This document shows, one piece after another, positions 8,173 through 17,084 of a stretch of DNA of 39,163 nt (position 1 is the first letter of the stretch; every line of letters begins with the position of its first letter). The position numbers were made by a program, and so were the translations under genes. The DNA comes from Leptolyngbyaceae cyanobacterium RM1_1_2 (lineage in GTDB: Bacteria; Cyanobacteriota; Cyanobacteriia; Phormidesmidales; Phormidesmidaceae): the NCBI GenBank assembly GCA_012032345.1, contig JAAUQI010000046.1:1-39163 (forward strand), read 5' to 3'. The notes under the pieces are model-generated. The model was not told the origin of the DNA. It saw only the letters and a program-made list of their open reading frames with translations, and searched no databases.

Positions 8173-9447
8173 ATGTCCCATCCCCATCTCTGGCACCCGT
8201 TTACTCAGGCCAAAACTGCCTCAGAACCGCTCAGGGTCAAATCAGGCCAGGGTGTCTGGCTGACTCTAGCAGACAGCAGGCAGGTGCTGGACTGTATTTC
8301 AAGCTGGTGGGTCAATATTCACGGTCACGCTCATCCGCGCATTGCCGCCGCCATTTACCAGCAGGCTCAGGTGCTAGAGCAGGTGATTTTTGCCGGTTTT
8401 ACCCACGAACCGGCTGAGCAGATTGCCACCCGTCTGGTACAGCGCCTGCCAGGGGAGCTGAGCCGAGTTTTCTTCTCAGATAATGGCTCAACTGCGGTAG
8501 AAGTGGCCCTAAAGATGGCCTACCAGTACTGGCACAACCAGGGAGAGCCGCGATCGCGGTTTTTAGCTTTTGAAGGTGCCTATCACGGCGATACTTTTGG
8601 GGCAATGGCGGTGGGGGCGCGATCGCCTTTTACTGCCGCTTTCAATGACCTGCTCTTTCAGGTGGATTTTGCCCCTTTTCCGGCGACTTATTGGGGGGAT
8701 GAAACAGTTGCTCAACGAGAAGCGGAGGCGATCGCGGCGATTGAGCAAAAGCTGGCCCAAGGCAGCTACGCCGCGATCGTTTTAGAGCCGCTGGTGCAGG
8801 GGGCAGGGGGAATGCGAATATGTCGGCCCCAGTTTTTGCAGCAGCTCCAGGCGATCGCCCAGAAATACGACACGCTGCTGATTTTTGACGAGGTGATGAC
8901 GGGCTTTGGCCGCACTGGTGACTGGTTTGCCTGTACTCGGGCTGCTGTAGAACCAGACATTATTTGCCTTTCCAAAGGACTCACAGGCGGTTTTTTGCCC
9001 CTAGCGCTAACGATTTGCAGCGAAAAAATCTACGCTGCTTTTTACAGTGACGATGCTCAAAAAGCGCTCTACCACGGCCACAGCTTTACCGCCAACCCCC
9101 TCGGCTGCGCCGCTGCCCTGGCCTCGCTGGATCTGCTGACCGAGACCGAAGCCGCTTTTCGCGGGTTGGAAGCGCGGCACTGTCAGCGACTGGTGCATCT
9201 AGTCGATCACCCCAAGGTAGAGCACATCCGCTGTCTGGGGGCGATCGCGGCGATGAATGTGGTCACCTCTGCCCAACCGGGCTATTTTAACCAGATTGGC
9301 CTCAAAATTCGCCAGCAGGCACTCGATAAAGGCTTGCTGCTGCGACCGCTGGGCAATGTGCTGTACCTGATGCTGCCCTACTGCATCACCGACGCAGAAC
9401 TTGACCTGATCTATACAGGCATCGATGAGATTCTAGCCATGCTCTAA
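8173..9447 (+). CDS. bioA: Adenosylmethionine-8-amino-7-oxononanoate aminotransferase (biotin synthesis)
   Basis: 424-aa class III PLP aminotransferase that converts 8-amino-7-oxononanoate to 7,8-diaminopelargonate using S-adenosylmethionine. BioA marks visible: WHPFTQ at 7-12, ISSWWVNIHGHAHP, DNGSTAVE (103-110), GAYHGDTFGAM, FDEVMTGFGRTG with PLP-binding Asp239, and SKGLTGG with Schiff-base Lys268. The length is normal and the start ATG 8173 places WHPF at its usual distance. No other bio gene is nearby. The 32-bp spacing from relA/spoT suggests an operon. Confidence 0.95.
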   Translation: MSHPHLWHPFTQAKTASEPLRVKSGQGVWLTLADSRQVLDCISSWWVNIHGHAHPRIAAAIYQQAQVLEQVIFAGFTHEPAEQIATRLVQRLPGELSRVFFSDNGSTAVEVALKMAYQYWHNQGEPRSRFLAFEGAYHGDTFGAMAVGARSPFTAAFNDLLFQVDFAPFPATYWGDETVAQREAEAIAAIEQKLAQGSYAAIVLEPLVQGAGGMRICRPQFLQQLQAIAQKYDTLLIFDEVMTGFGRTGDWFACTRAAVEPDIICLSKGLTGGFLPLALTICSEKIYAAFYSDDAQKALYHGHSFTANPLGCAAALASLDLLTETEAAFRGLEARHCQRLVHLVDHPKVEHIRCLGAIAAMNVVTSAQPGYFNQIGLKIRQQALDKGLLLRPLGNVLYLMLPYCITDAELDLIYTGIDEILAML

Positions 9448-9609
9448 AGATCTTTACGCTGATGGCAACTCACAAGCACAGTGGGTAACAAATCTTTAAT
9501 TGCTAGCAGACCATGACAAATTTGTGTGAACGTTTCTGGACGGGTAGTCATAACTGTGCACTGACAGGTAGAATTCTGTACAAGCCACTTCATAAATGGT
9601 TACATACCC

Positions 9610-11007
9610 ATGACAGCAGTCCTTCAGCGCTCTCAGTCTCTGACAGATGCCCCCGATCTAGATTCTAGGCACCACGTTGTAATTATTGGTGGCGGCTTTG
9701 GTGGTCTCTATGCGGCAAAGTCTTTAGCCAATGCTCCGGTCAAAGTGACGCTGATCGACAAACGCAACTTTCATTTGTTTCAGCCGCTGCTCTATCAGGT
9801 CGCTACAGGTGGTCTCTCAGCCGGGGATATTTCTTCGCCCTTGCGCTCAGTCCTCAGCGCTCAAAAGAATACTCGCGTTCTCATGGGTGAGGTGGTTGGC
9901 GTTGACCCCAAAGAGCAGCAGGTTCAGCTCAAGAATGGCGAAGCTGTGGGCTATGACAGCCTGATTGTGGCTACAGGCGTGAGCCATCACTATTTTGGTC
10001 GTGATGAATGGGCTAATATTGCCCCCGGCATGAAGACAGTTGAAGATGCCTTAGAGGTGCGCCGTCGGATTTTCCTGGCGTTTGAGGCGGCTGAGAAAGA
10101 AACTGACCCGCAGAGACGCAAGGCACTGCAAACCTTTGTTGTAGTTGGCGGTGGCCCTACAGGCGTTGAGCTAGCAGGCGCTCTAGCAGAACTGGCCCTG
10201 GGTACGCTTAAAGACGATTTCCGCAATATTGACACCACCCAAACCCAAATCTTGCTGGTAGAAGGTCTAGACCGCGTCTTACCCCCTTATCCAGCAGAGC
10301 TATCGGCTCAGGCGCAGCAGTCTTTGGAGAAGCTGGGCGTCACGGTGCAAACCCAGTCTCTTGTAACCAACATTGAAGGCGATATCGTCACCATCAAAAG
10401 CGGCGATCGCCTAGAGCAGCTTCAGACTTGCACGGTGCTGTGGGCAGCAGGGGTGAAGGCATCGCCGCTGGGTAAAGTGCTGGCTGAGCGCACTGGGGCC
10501 GAACTCGACCGGGTAGGCCGGGTTATGGTTGAGCCTGACTTTAGCGTCAAAGATTACCCTAACGTCTATGTCGTCGGCGATCTGGCGCACTATGCTCACC
10601 AAGGCGATCGCCCCTTACCCGGCATTGCCTCAGTTGCCATGCAGCAGGGTGAATATATTGCCAAGGCCATCCGTCAGCGTCTGGTAGGAGAAGCTGCCCC
10701 TGTCTTTGCCTACAAAGATAAAGGCAGCATGGCAGTCATCGGTCGCAATGCCGCAGTCGTCAACATCGGTACGCTACAAATGTGGGGCTTTCCAGCCTGG
10801 ATTATCTGGATTTTTGTTCACATTTATTTTCTCATTGAGTTTGATAACAAGCTGCTGGTCATGACCCAGTGGGCCTGGAACTACTTTACCCGCAAGCGTG
10901 GCGTCCGCCTGATTACTGGACATGATGAAATTCCAGCGATCGCTGAGCAGGTCGCCCGTGAAATGGAGACAGAACCCATCAAGGATAACGCAGTGGTCAA
11001 CGTCTAA
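9610..11007 (+). CDS. ndh: Type II NAD(P)H dehydrogenase
   Basis: 465-aa single-subunit flavoenzyme passing electrons from NAD(P)H to quinone without proton pumping. FAD motif GGGFGG at 27-32, NRNFHLFQPLLYQVATG-type segment at 52-67, NAD-binding GGGPTG at 180-185 and a second FAD motif YVVGDLAH. The C-terminus is amphipathic and aromatic (WIIWIFVHIYFLI), the usual membrane anchor. In cyanobacteria these proteins (NdbA/B/C) are attached to thylakoid or plasma membrane and are thought to sense pool redox. Overall it looks closest to NdbA, but I cannot assign the paralogue. Convergent with glcF. Confidence 0.93.
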   Translation: MTAVLQRSQSLTDAPDLDSRHHVVIIGGGFGGLYAAKSLANAPVKVTLIDKRNFHLFQPLLYQVATGGLSAGDISSPLRSVLSAQKNTRVLMGEVVGVDPKEQQVQLKNGEAVGYDSLIVATGVSHHYFGRDEWANIAPGMKTVEDALEVRRRIFLAFEAAEKETDPQRRKALQTFVVVGGGPTGVELAGALAELALGTLKDDFRNIDTTQTQILLVEGLDRVLPPYPAELSAQAQQSLEKLGVTVQTQSLVTNIEGDIVTIKSGDRLEQLQTCTVLWAAGVKASPLGKVLAERTGAELDRVGRVMVEPDFSVKDYPNVYVVGDLAHYAHQGDRPLPGIASVAMQQGEYIAKAIRQRLVGEAAPVFAYKDKGSMAVIGRNAAVVNIGTLQMWGFPAWIIWIFVHIYFLIEFDNKLLVMTQWAWNYFTRKRGVRLITGHDEIPAIAEQVAREMETEPIKDNAVVNV

Positions 11008-11040
11008 TTTGCCGCTTCTTGGAGGGGCTACAATCTGCGG

Positions 11041-12402
11041 CTAAGGCAGGCGATCGCCCCGAATTGACATATCCAGGAGCTGAATTGGATGCTTCAGCGT
11101 CACGGGGTTTGGCTGCGGCTGCATATGCTTTTTAATCTGTAGGGAACAGCCCGGATTAGACGATGCGATCAGGTCGGCCTGGGTGTTGAGCAAGTTTTTC
11201 ACCTTCATCTGCCCCAGTTCCTCAGCTACCTGAGGCTGTAGCATATTGTAAACGCCAGCGCTGCCGCAGCAGAGAGCCGCGTCGATTGGTTCCCGCAGCT
11301 GGACTCCCGGAATCTGCAGCAAAAGCTGGCGGGGCTGTGAGCTAATTTTCTGGCCGTGCAGCAGATGGCAGGCATCCTGATAGACCACCGTCAGCGGCTG
11401 ATCCTGCAGCGGCTGTAGTTTGGCCGTTAGGCCCACCTCAGCCAAAAATTCTTGGACATCCCGGACTTTAGCCGAGAAAGCCACCGCCTTTTCTCGATAC
11501 TGCTCATCGTGGCGCAGAATGTGGCCATATTCCTTCAGCGTGTGGCCACAGCCCGCCGCGTTAATTACCACGTAGTCAATTTCGCTGTCCTCAAAGCTGT
11601 CGATCATCTGACGAGCCAGATCCTGGGCCTGAGCTTCTTCGCCCTGGTGCTCTGGCAGCGCCGCACAGCAGCCCTGACTTCTGGGAATAAAAACCTCACA
11701 GCCATTGGCCGTCAAAACTCGGGCCGTCGCTGCATTTACCTCTGAGAAAAAAACTCGCTGCACACAGCCCAAAACCATGCCCACCCGGTAGCGCTGCGGC
11801 CCCTGGGCTGGCAGCAGCTCCGGCAGATTGTCTTGAAAGCAGCTAGGCGTCACGGTGGGCAAGAGGGTTTCCATCGCGGCCAGATTGGGTGAGAGCCGCT
11901 TGAGCAACCCGCTCGCCTGCACCAGCTTAGACAGGCCCATCGTTTGGTAAACTGCCAGCGGCGTCAGCAAGAGGCGAATCCGGTCGGGGTAGGGAAAGAG
12001 CGAAAAAATTAGCCTGCGAAAAGCGCTCTCAAGCAGTCCGCGTGAGTGGTGGCGGCGAATCTGCGGTCGAGTAGCGGCAATCAGCCTGTCATACTGAACG
12101 CCAGAGGGACAGGCGGTGGTGCAGGCCAAACAGCCCAAACACGAGTCAAAGTGCTGAACTGAAGCTGGAGATAGGGGAGCCTCGCCTTTGTTGATGGCGT
12201 CCATTAGGTAGATGCGACCTCGGGGCGAATCATTCTCTTTGCCAATGACTCGATAGCTAGGGCAGGTGGTGAGGCAAAAGCCGCAGTGCACACAGGCATC
12301 AATCAGCGCTGGCTGAGGCGGATCTTGCGAATCAAATCCCTGCGGCCCCTGAGATGAGTTAGAAGCAAGGTCGGTCTTTAGCTTAAGCGGTGAAGTTTGC
12401 AT
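11041..12402 (-). CDS. glcF: Glycolate oxidase/dehydrogenase iron-sulfur subunit
   Basis: 453 aa. Two ferredoxin-type 4Fe-4S motifs are visible: C37, C40, C43, C47 and C88, C91, C94, C98. They are followed by two Cys-rich CCG domains (GCVQRVFFSEVN with GCCAALPEHQGE, then DACHLLHGQ with ALCCGSAGVYN). This is the electron-transfer subunit that works with GlcD/GlcE in photorespiratory glycolate oxidation to glyoxylate. glcD and glcE are not in this window. The start ATG 12402 gives a normal N-terminal extension before the first cluster. Confidence 0.93.
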   Translation of the reverse strand: MQTSPLKLKTDLASNSSQGPQGFDSQDPPQPALIDACVHCGFCLTTCPSYRVIGKENDSPRGRIYLMDAINKGEAPLSPASVQHFDSCLGCLACTTACPSGVQYDRLIAATRPQIRRHHSRGLLESAFRRLIFSLFPYPDRIRLLLTPLAVYQTMGLSKLVQASGLLKRLSPNLAAMETLLPTVTPSCFQDNLPELLPAQGPQRYRVGMVLGCVQRVFFSEVNAATARVLTANGCEVFIPRSQGCCAALPEHQGEEAQAQDLARQMIDSFEDSEIDYVVINAAGCGHTLKEYGHILRHDEQYREKAVAFSAKVRDVQEFLAEVGLTAKLQPLQDQPLTVVYQDACHLLHGQKISSQPRQLLLQIPGVQLREPIDAALCCGSAGVYNMLQPQVAEELGQMKVKNLLNTQADLIASSNPGCSLQIKKHMQPQPNPVTLKHPIQLLDMSIRGDRLP

Positions 12403-12551
12403 TGCCAGGTATTTAAGAGGCGATCGCCTATGAAGGCTATTACTCAGCTTATCGCGTTGCTTCTAGAGACGATCTGATTTTGAGCAGCAGACTGACTGGC
12501 GGGCAGATCGATCTTTTATGGTTGAGATTGAGCAGCAGGTTTCATCTAACT

Positions 12552-13892
12552 TTATTTGACCCACTGGCGGATCAGCTCAAACAGCGATCGCATTCCCATT
12601 GCTTCCCCGCCCTCGGGCCGACCGGGCAAACTCCGAAGATTCCAGGCCATCAGGTCAACATGAATCCAGGGCGTAGTCGGTGTGACAAACTCTTGTAAAA
12701 ACAGAGCAGCCGTAATAGCACCGCCGTAGGAGCCGTTGGAAATATTAGAAATATCGGCCACTTTACTCTCAAGTAAAGCACGATAGGGCTGATGCAGCGG
12801 TAGCTGCCAGAACGGATCATCAGTTTGCTGCCCTATCTTTAGCAGTAAACTGGCTACATCGGCTTGATTGCAGAAGAAAGCAGGTAGCTCAGTCCCTAGG
12901 GCTACCCGCGCTGCCCCGGTCAGGGTGGCGCAGTCAATCACTAGATCTGGCGACTCACTGCAGGCTTCCCACAGAGCATCTGCCAAGATCAAACGACCCT
13001 CCGCATCCGTATTGCCCACCTCAACCGTAATTCCCCGCCGCGATGGCATCACATCCAGCGGGCGCATGGCATTATCTGAAATACTATTTTCTACGGCTGG
13101 CACCAAAACCCTGAGCTGTACAGGCACCTTCATCTGCATGATCAGCTTGGCCAGCCCAAAAATCTCGGCAGCGCCGCCCATGTCTTTCTTCATCATCTTC
13201 ATGCTGGCAGCAGACTTGATATTAAGTCCGCCCGTGTCGAAACAGACCCCCTTGCCCACCAAGGTGATTTTGGGGGAGCTGGCCTCTCCCCAGCGCAGGT
13301 CAATTAGGCGAGGCACCTGATCGTTGGCTCGGCCTACAGCATGAATTAAAGGATAGTTTTGCTTGAGCAGATCTTCCCCCTTAATCACCATCAGCTTTGC
13401 TTCATAGGTTTCAGCCAAAATATGAGCACAGTCTTCTAGCTGTGCTGGCCTCATGTCGTTAACGGGGGTGTTAACCAAATCTCGAACCAGGAAGGTCGCC
13501 TCTGCTGCCGCCCTTACATAGTCTTGATCGGCATTCTCTGGCAGCTGTAGCTCGGCTGCCGCCTGCTGAGCATTTTGCTTGTATTTAGTAAACTGATACT
13601 GACCTAGCCGCCAGCCCAGGCACAGTTGCGTAGCAGTTTCAGCAGAAAAAGAATCTGCCAGGTAGTAAGTCTGCGCTGGCAAACTCTGAGCTAAGCTGCC
13701 TAGCGTCCAAGTGTCCAGCGTTTCTGGTTTACCGACCAGGATTTTAGCGATGCTGCCCTGAGCATCAGGCACTACACAGAAGGTTCCTGCCTGCCCCTTG
13801 AAACCCGATACATCCAGCCATTTTTGATTTTCCCCGTGGTAAGCTCGAATATCTTCGGCATTGACCAAAAAAATCGGAATCGCTTGTGACAA
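12552..13892 (-). CDS. Leucyl aminopeptidase family (M17) peptidase
   Basis: 446 aa. The M17 signature NTDAEGRL is at 294-301, preceded by the metal-ligand region GKGVCFDTGGLNIK (213-226) and KKDMGGAAE. These supply the two-metal centre and catalytic residues. The protein is somewhat shorter than classical PepA (about 500 aa) and resembles the short M17 enzymes. It hydrolyses N-terminal residues or dipeptides in the cytosol. It lies about 200 bp downstream of glnA on the same strand, with a hairpin between them, so it is probably separately transcribed. Confidence 0.92.
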   Translation of the reverse strand: MSQAIPIFLVNAEDIRAYHGENQKWLDVSGFKGQAGTFCVVPDAQGSIAKILVGKPETLDTWTLGSLAQSLPAQTYYLADSFSAETATQLCLGWRLGQYQFTKYKQNAQQAAAELQLPENADQDYVRAAAEATFLVRDLVNTPVNDMRPAQLEDCAHILAETYEAKLMVIKGEDLLKQNYPLIHAVGRANDQVPRLIDLRWGEASSPKITLVGKGVCFDTGGLNIKSAASMKMMKKDMGGAAEIFGLAKLIMQMKVPVQLRVLVPAVENSISDNAMRPLDVMPSRRGITVEVGNTDAEGRLILADALWEACSESPDLVIDCATLTGAARVALGTELPAFFCNQADVASLLLKIGQQTDDPFWQLPLHQPYRALLESKVADISNISNGSYGGAITAALFLQEFVTPTTPWIHVDLMAWNLRSLPGRPEGGEAMGMRSLFELIRQWVK

Positions 13893-14027
13893 AAGAGCTG
13901 TCTCCCACTACTTAATATCTGTGTATTAGAGTTTATAGCTTCCTAACAGCCCAATCACGACTTCTGCCAATGCCTCGGCCTGCTTCATTTAATCTTCATG
14001 TTTCATTTGCTCTTCATGCAGAGACGA

Positions 14028-14059
14028 AACTCCCTGCCTCAATCCTGAAGCAGGGAGTT
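14028..14059 (-). terminator. Hairpin downstream of glnA
   Basis: Perfect 10-bp arms AACTCCCTGC and GCAGGGAGTT with a 12-base loop, 42 bp past the glnA stop. On the glnA transcript only a short U-rich stretch (TTTCGTCTCT) follows, so termination efficiency is uncertain. It could also be a dispersed palindromic repeat. Confidence 0.5.
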
Positions 14060-14100
14060 ACGGGTGCTAGCTCAAGCAGCTAGTCAGTTAGCCCTAGCTC

Positions 14101-15519
14101 CTAGCAGTCATAGTAGAGTGCCAGCTCGTAGGGATGAGGCCGCAGCCGCATTGGGTTGACCTCGTTGTCAAGCTTGTACTCAATCCAGTTGTTGATGAAA
14201 TCTTCAGTGAAGACGCCCCCCGCTGTCAGGAACTCGTTGTCAGCTTCTAAGGCTTTGAGAGCGTCGAGCAGGGAACCGGGGGTTGACGGAATCTTTGCCA
14301 GTTCTTCAGGGCTGAGGTCGTAGATGTCTACGTCTAGCGGCTCGCCCGGATCAATCTGATTTTTAATGCCGTCGATACCCGCGCAGAGCATAGCGGCAAA
14401 CGCTAGGTAAGGGTTAGAAGTAGCGTCAGGACAGCGGAACTCTAGACGCTTGGCCTTGGGGCTGTCGCCCGAAAGCGGAATCCGCACTGAAGCAGAACGG
14501 TTGCCTTGGGAGTAAGCCAGGTTAACGGGGGCTTCAAAACCCGGAACCAGACGCTTATAGGAGTTGGTGGTCGGGTTGGTAAAGGCTAGCAGGGCGGGGG
14601 CATGCTTGAGAATGCCGCCGATGTAGTGCAGCGCCATCTGGCTTAGTCCGGCGTAGCCATCCCCTGCAAATAGAGGCTGGCCGTCGTTCCAGATCGACTG
14701 GTGGGTGTGCATACCGGAGCCGTTGTCGTTGAACAGCGGCTTGGGCATAAAGGTGACGGTTTTGCCGTACTTTTTGGCAACGTTTTTGATGCAGTACTTG
14801 TAGATCATCAGCCAGTCAGCCGCCTGAATCAGCTTGCCAAAGCGAATGCCCAACTCGCACTGGCCGCCTGTGGCAACTTCGTGGTGGTGCTTCTCAATCG
14901 GAACGCCTAGAGACGCCATCGTCAGCAGCATTTCGCTGCGCATATCCTGGGAGGTATCGGTGGGGGCCACGGGGAAGTAGCCTTCTTTGTAGCGAGGCTT
15001 ATAGCCCAGGTTGCCGCCTGCTTCAACCCTGCCTGTGTTCCAGCGCCCTTCAATGCTGTCTACGTAGTAATAGGCAGAATGCTCGTTTTGGTCAAAGCGA
15101 ACGTCGTCGAAGATAAAGAACTCAGCTTCGGGGCCAAAGTAAGCCGTGTCGCCAATGCCGGTGGCGCTGAGGTAGTCAATAGCTTTAGTGGCGATCGCCC
15201 GGGGGCAGCGCTCATATAGCTCACCGGTGCGAGGCTCTTTAATCGTGCAGATCAGGCTCAGGGTCGGTTCCTGCATGAAAGGGTCAATCCAGGCGCTGTC
15301 TGGATCGGGCACCATCATCATGTCAGATTCGTTAATTGCCTTCCAGCCCCGAATGCTAGAGCCATCAAAGGCAACCCCGTCGGTAAAGCTACTCTCATCA
15401 ATCTGGCTATTGTGGACGGTCAGGTGCTGCCAAACACCGGGCAGATCGATGAATTTCAAATCGATTAGCTGAATGCCCTCATCCTCAATCCTTTTTAAGA
15501 TATCTGCTGCTGTAGCCAT
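14101..15519 (-). CDS. glnA: Glutamine synthetase type I
   Basis: 472 aa, normal for GSI; ATP-dependent amidation of glutamate with ammonium, the entry step of the GS-GOGAT cycle. Visible are FDGSSIRG near residue 50, the metal-binding E in [30 protein letters not shown] and [17 protein letters not shown]. The Tyr region corresponding to the enterobacterial adenylylation site (DIYDLSPEE) is conserved. In cyanobacteria control is instead mainly by small inactivating factors (IF7/IF17), not seen here. An NtcA-type promoter lies about 250 bp upstream. Start ATG 15519 with AAGGAG nearby. Confidence 0.98.
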   Translation of the reverse strand: MATAADILKRIEDEGIQLIDLKFIDLPGVWQHLTVHNSQIDESSFTDGVAFDGSSIRGWKAINESDMMMVPDPDSAWIDPFMQEPTLSLICTIKEPRTGELYERCPRAIATKAIDYLSATGIGDTAYFGPEAEFFIFDDVRFDQNEHSAYYYVDSIEGRWNTGRVEAGGNLGYKPRYKEGYFPVAPTDTSQDMRSEMLLTMASLGVPIEKHHHEVATGGQCELGIRFGKLIQAADWLMIYKYCIKNVAKKYGKTVTFMPKPLFNDNGSGMHTHQSIWNDGQPLFAGDGYAGLSQMALHYIGGILKHAPALLAFTNPTTNSYKRLVPGFEAPVNLAYSQGNRSASVRIPLSGDSPKAKRLEFRCPDATSNPYLAFAAMLCAGIDGIKNQIDPGEPLDVDIYDLSPEELAKIPSTPGSLLDALKALEADNEFLTAGGVFTEDFINNWIEYKLDNEVNPMRLRPHPYELALYYDC

Positions 15520-15771
15520 AAATTACTCCTTGCCGCTAGGGTATTGTTCAGATGTCTAGTGGGTCGGCTGCTCTATTAAAAACACGGTTGGCAAAAACGC
15601 GATTGGATTGCTTAGCGATCGCAGAGGTAAGCCTCAGCCGAGATATCTCAACACTGTTACTCAACTCAATCAACCCAATCACCACCACTAGCGCTTTACA
15701 GCCGTCTCTCAAACCAGTTCTGACAGCTCGTTCTGACAGCAGGTTGCGCCAGAGCTGTGATCATCTGAACC

Positions 15772-15813
15772 ATACTATGAATAGGAATTGGCAGATTTTG
15801 TACCTTTTGATAC
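15772..15813 (-). promoter_or_regulatory. NtcA-activated promoter of glnA
   Basis: Read on the minus strand: GTATCAAAAGGTAC (15800-15813) is an exact GTA-N8-TAC NtcA site. After exactly 22 bp comes TAGTAT (15772-15777), matching the TAN3T -10 box. This is the class II arrangement known for nitrogen-controlled cyanobacterial promoters, where the site replaces the -35 box. It implies a leader of about 245 nt and activation under nitrogen limitation. Confidence 0.85.
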
Positions 15814-15965
15814 AAAATGGCTACTTTTGCTCACGATGCTTCGGCAATCTTTTTTATGGGGGCTATCAGCCAAAGCTAAAAAACTCCCTAAGAGACTCAA
15901 AGAGACTCAAAGAGTACTCAGCGATTCAGAGATAAGTAGGCAAGCACAATAATTTTACAGACGGG

Positions 15966-16032
15966 TTTCGACTGCGCTCAACCCTCGACTTCCGGCTAGC
16001 AGAGCAATCTAGCTGATTGAGCGGAGTCGAAA
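15966..16032. repeat. Palindromic repeat with 16-bp arms
   Basis: TTTCGACTGCGCTCAA (15966-15981) and TTGAGCGGAGTCGAAA (16017-16032) are inverted with one mismatch around a 35-bp loop. The arm resembles a short palindromic sequence that, from memory, is dispersed in many cyanobacterial genomes. No ORF. Likely a MITE remnant or REP-type repeat. Confidence 0.65.
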
Positions 16033-16398
16033 TCAGCAACCGGTTTGACATTCAATTAGGCCCAGCTACTTACTCCGGCAAGTTGCGCAGGTCTTGTGTG
16101 TTGTTTTGATCCTGACAGCAGCGTCACCAGCCTGATTAAATATTGCAAAAAGTTGCGAAATGTAAACTTGTTTGGGCTGTGCGGCTGCTGTTTTTAAGCA
16201 ATAGCGCTTGGTGCTCATCTGCCCGTGATAAACTTACTCCTGGACTGGCTTGGCAACTAAAGATACGTTCTTTTAGGCGGTAGGCGCTCAGCTCTAGGCT
16301 GCTGTTAGATGGATAAAATCGATCGGCTAGTTGAAGGTGTGAGGGTGATTTGAAAATTGCTTTTACGAGTCTCTATCTATAGAGATAGAGATCAAGAG

Positions 16399-16431
16399 AG
16401 TCTATAAGATCAACAAAGTCTATAAGATCAA
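16399..16431 (+). repeat. 15-bp direct repeat upstream of apcF
   Basis: AGTCTATAAGATCAA occurs at 16399-16413 and again at 16417-16431, an 18-bp period, 76-108 bp before the apcF start. Together with the inverted repeat at 16370-16391 it could be an activator-binding region of a light-regulated promoter. That role is inference. Confidence 0.4.
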
Positions 16432-16506
16432 GAAGGTAAAGATCGATTAGCAGTTGCCCTGTCAATGCAGACAATCTTGCTTGCGGATAGTTGGGAGAGG
16501 AATTTC

Positions 16507-17016
16507 ATGCGGGACACAGTCACAAGTTTAATCAGCAACTACGACAGTACTGGCCGTTATCTCGATCGCACTGCATTAGACTCACTCAGGTCTTATTTTG
16601 ACAGCGGCATGGTTCGCGTTCAGGCGGCGGGAGTCATCAGCGGCAGTGCGGCTGAGATTGTTAAAGAAGCAGGCTCAAAGCTGTTTGAGCAGGTGCCAGA
16701 GCTGATTCGCCCCGGCGGTAATGCTTACACAACGCGACGCTATGCAGCCTGCCTGCGAGATATGGATTATTATCTTCGCTACGGCAGCTATGCTCTAGTC
16801 TCGGGTGATGTTGGCGTCCTTGATGAGCGCGTACTGCAGGGGCTACGGGAAACCTACAATTCTCTGGGTGTGCCGATTGGCCCCACCGTAGTCGGTATTC
16901 AGATTATGAAAGAAGTCGTCAAAGCCAAAATGGTCGCAGCAGGCATTGAAGATACCGCGTTTGTGGATCAGCCGTTTGACTACATGACGTCTGAACTAAG
17001 CGAAGTCAGCATTTAA
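16507..17016 (+). CDS. apcF: Allophycocyanin beta-18 subunit
   Basis: 169 aa. ApcF replaces one beta subunit of the allophycocyanin core cylinder near the linker ApcE, helping pass energy to photosystem II. The chromophore Cys is at 82 in RYAACLRDMDYYLRY, with the usually methylated Asn72 in GGNAYTTRR. The fit to ApcF rather than ApcB is from the start MRDTVTSLISNYDSTGRYLD, the EQVPELIRPGG stretch and the C-terminal FVDQPFDYMTSELSEV. The reading frame is open 14 codons further up, but ATG 16507 has GGAGAGG eight bases upstream and gives the family N-terminus. It is separate from the usual apcABC cluster. Confidence 0.95.
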   Translation: MRDTVTSLISNYDSTGRYLDRTALDSLRSYFDSGMVRVQAAGVISGSAAEIVKEAGSKLFEQVPELIRPGGNAYTTRRYAACLRDMDYYLRYGSYALVSGDVGVLDERVLQGLRETYNSLGVPIGPTVVGIQIMKEVVKAKMVAAGIEDTAFVDQPFDYMTSELSEVSI

Positions 17017-17057
17017 GCAGCCTGATTTAGGCGGCTAGCCTCCAATACTTCTCTGAG

Positions 17058-17080
17058 AGCGTCCAACCGGGCGCTTTTTT
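17058..17080 (+). terminator. Rho-independent terminator after apcF
   Basis: Stem AGCGTCC/GGGCGCT (one G-T wobble), loop AACC, then six T residues, 42 bp after the apcF stop. The next start codon (ATG 17085) follows four bases after the T tract. Confidence 0.8.
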
Positions 17081-17084
17081 GATT

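Larger units (their letters stand above)
15520..16506. other. Long intergenic region between glnA and apcF
   Basis: Nearly 1 kb without a convincing gene. It holds the glnA leader and NtcA promoter, tandem copies of AGAGACTCAA (15891-15910, a diverged third to 15920), the palindromic repeat at 15966-16032, an eight-base inverted repeat TCTCTATC/GATAGAGA (16370-16391), and a 15-bp direct repeat at 16399-16413 and 16417-16431 shortly before apcF. A 127-residue plus-strand reading at 15552-15935 overlaps the promoter and looks spurious. Confidence 0.7.

Noticed and set aside
12868-13320. 150-residue plus-strand reading
   Set aside because: Antisense to the well-supported M17 peptidase.
15552-15935. 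127-residue plus-strand reading upstream of glnA
   Set aside because: Runs through the NtcA promoter and tandem repeats; Ser/Leu-rich with no domain pattern.
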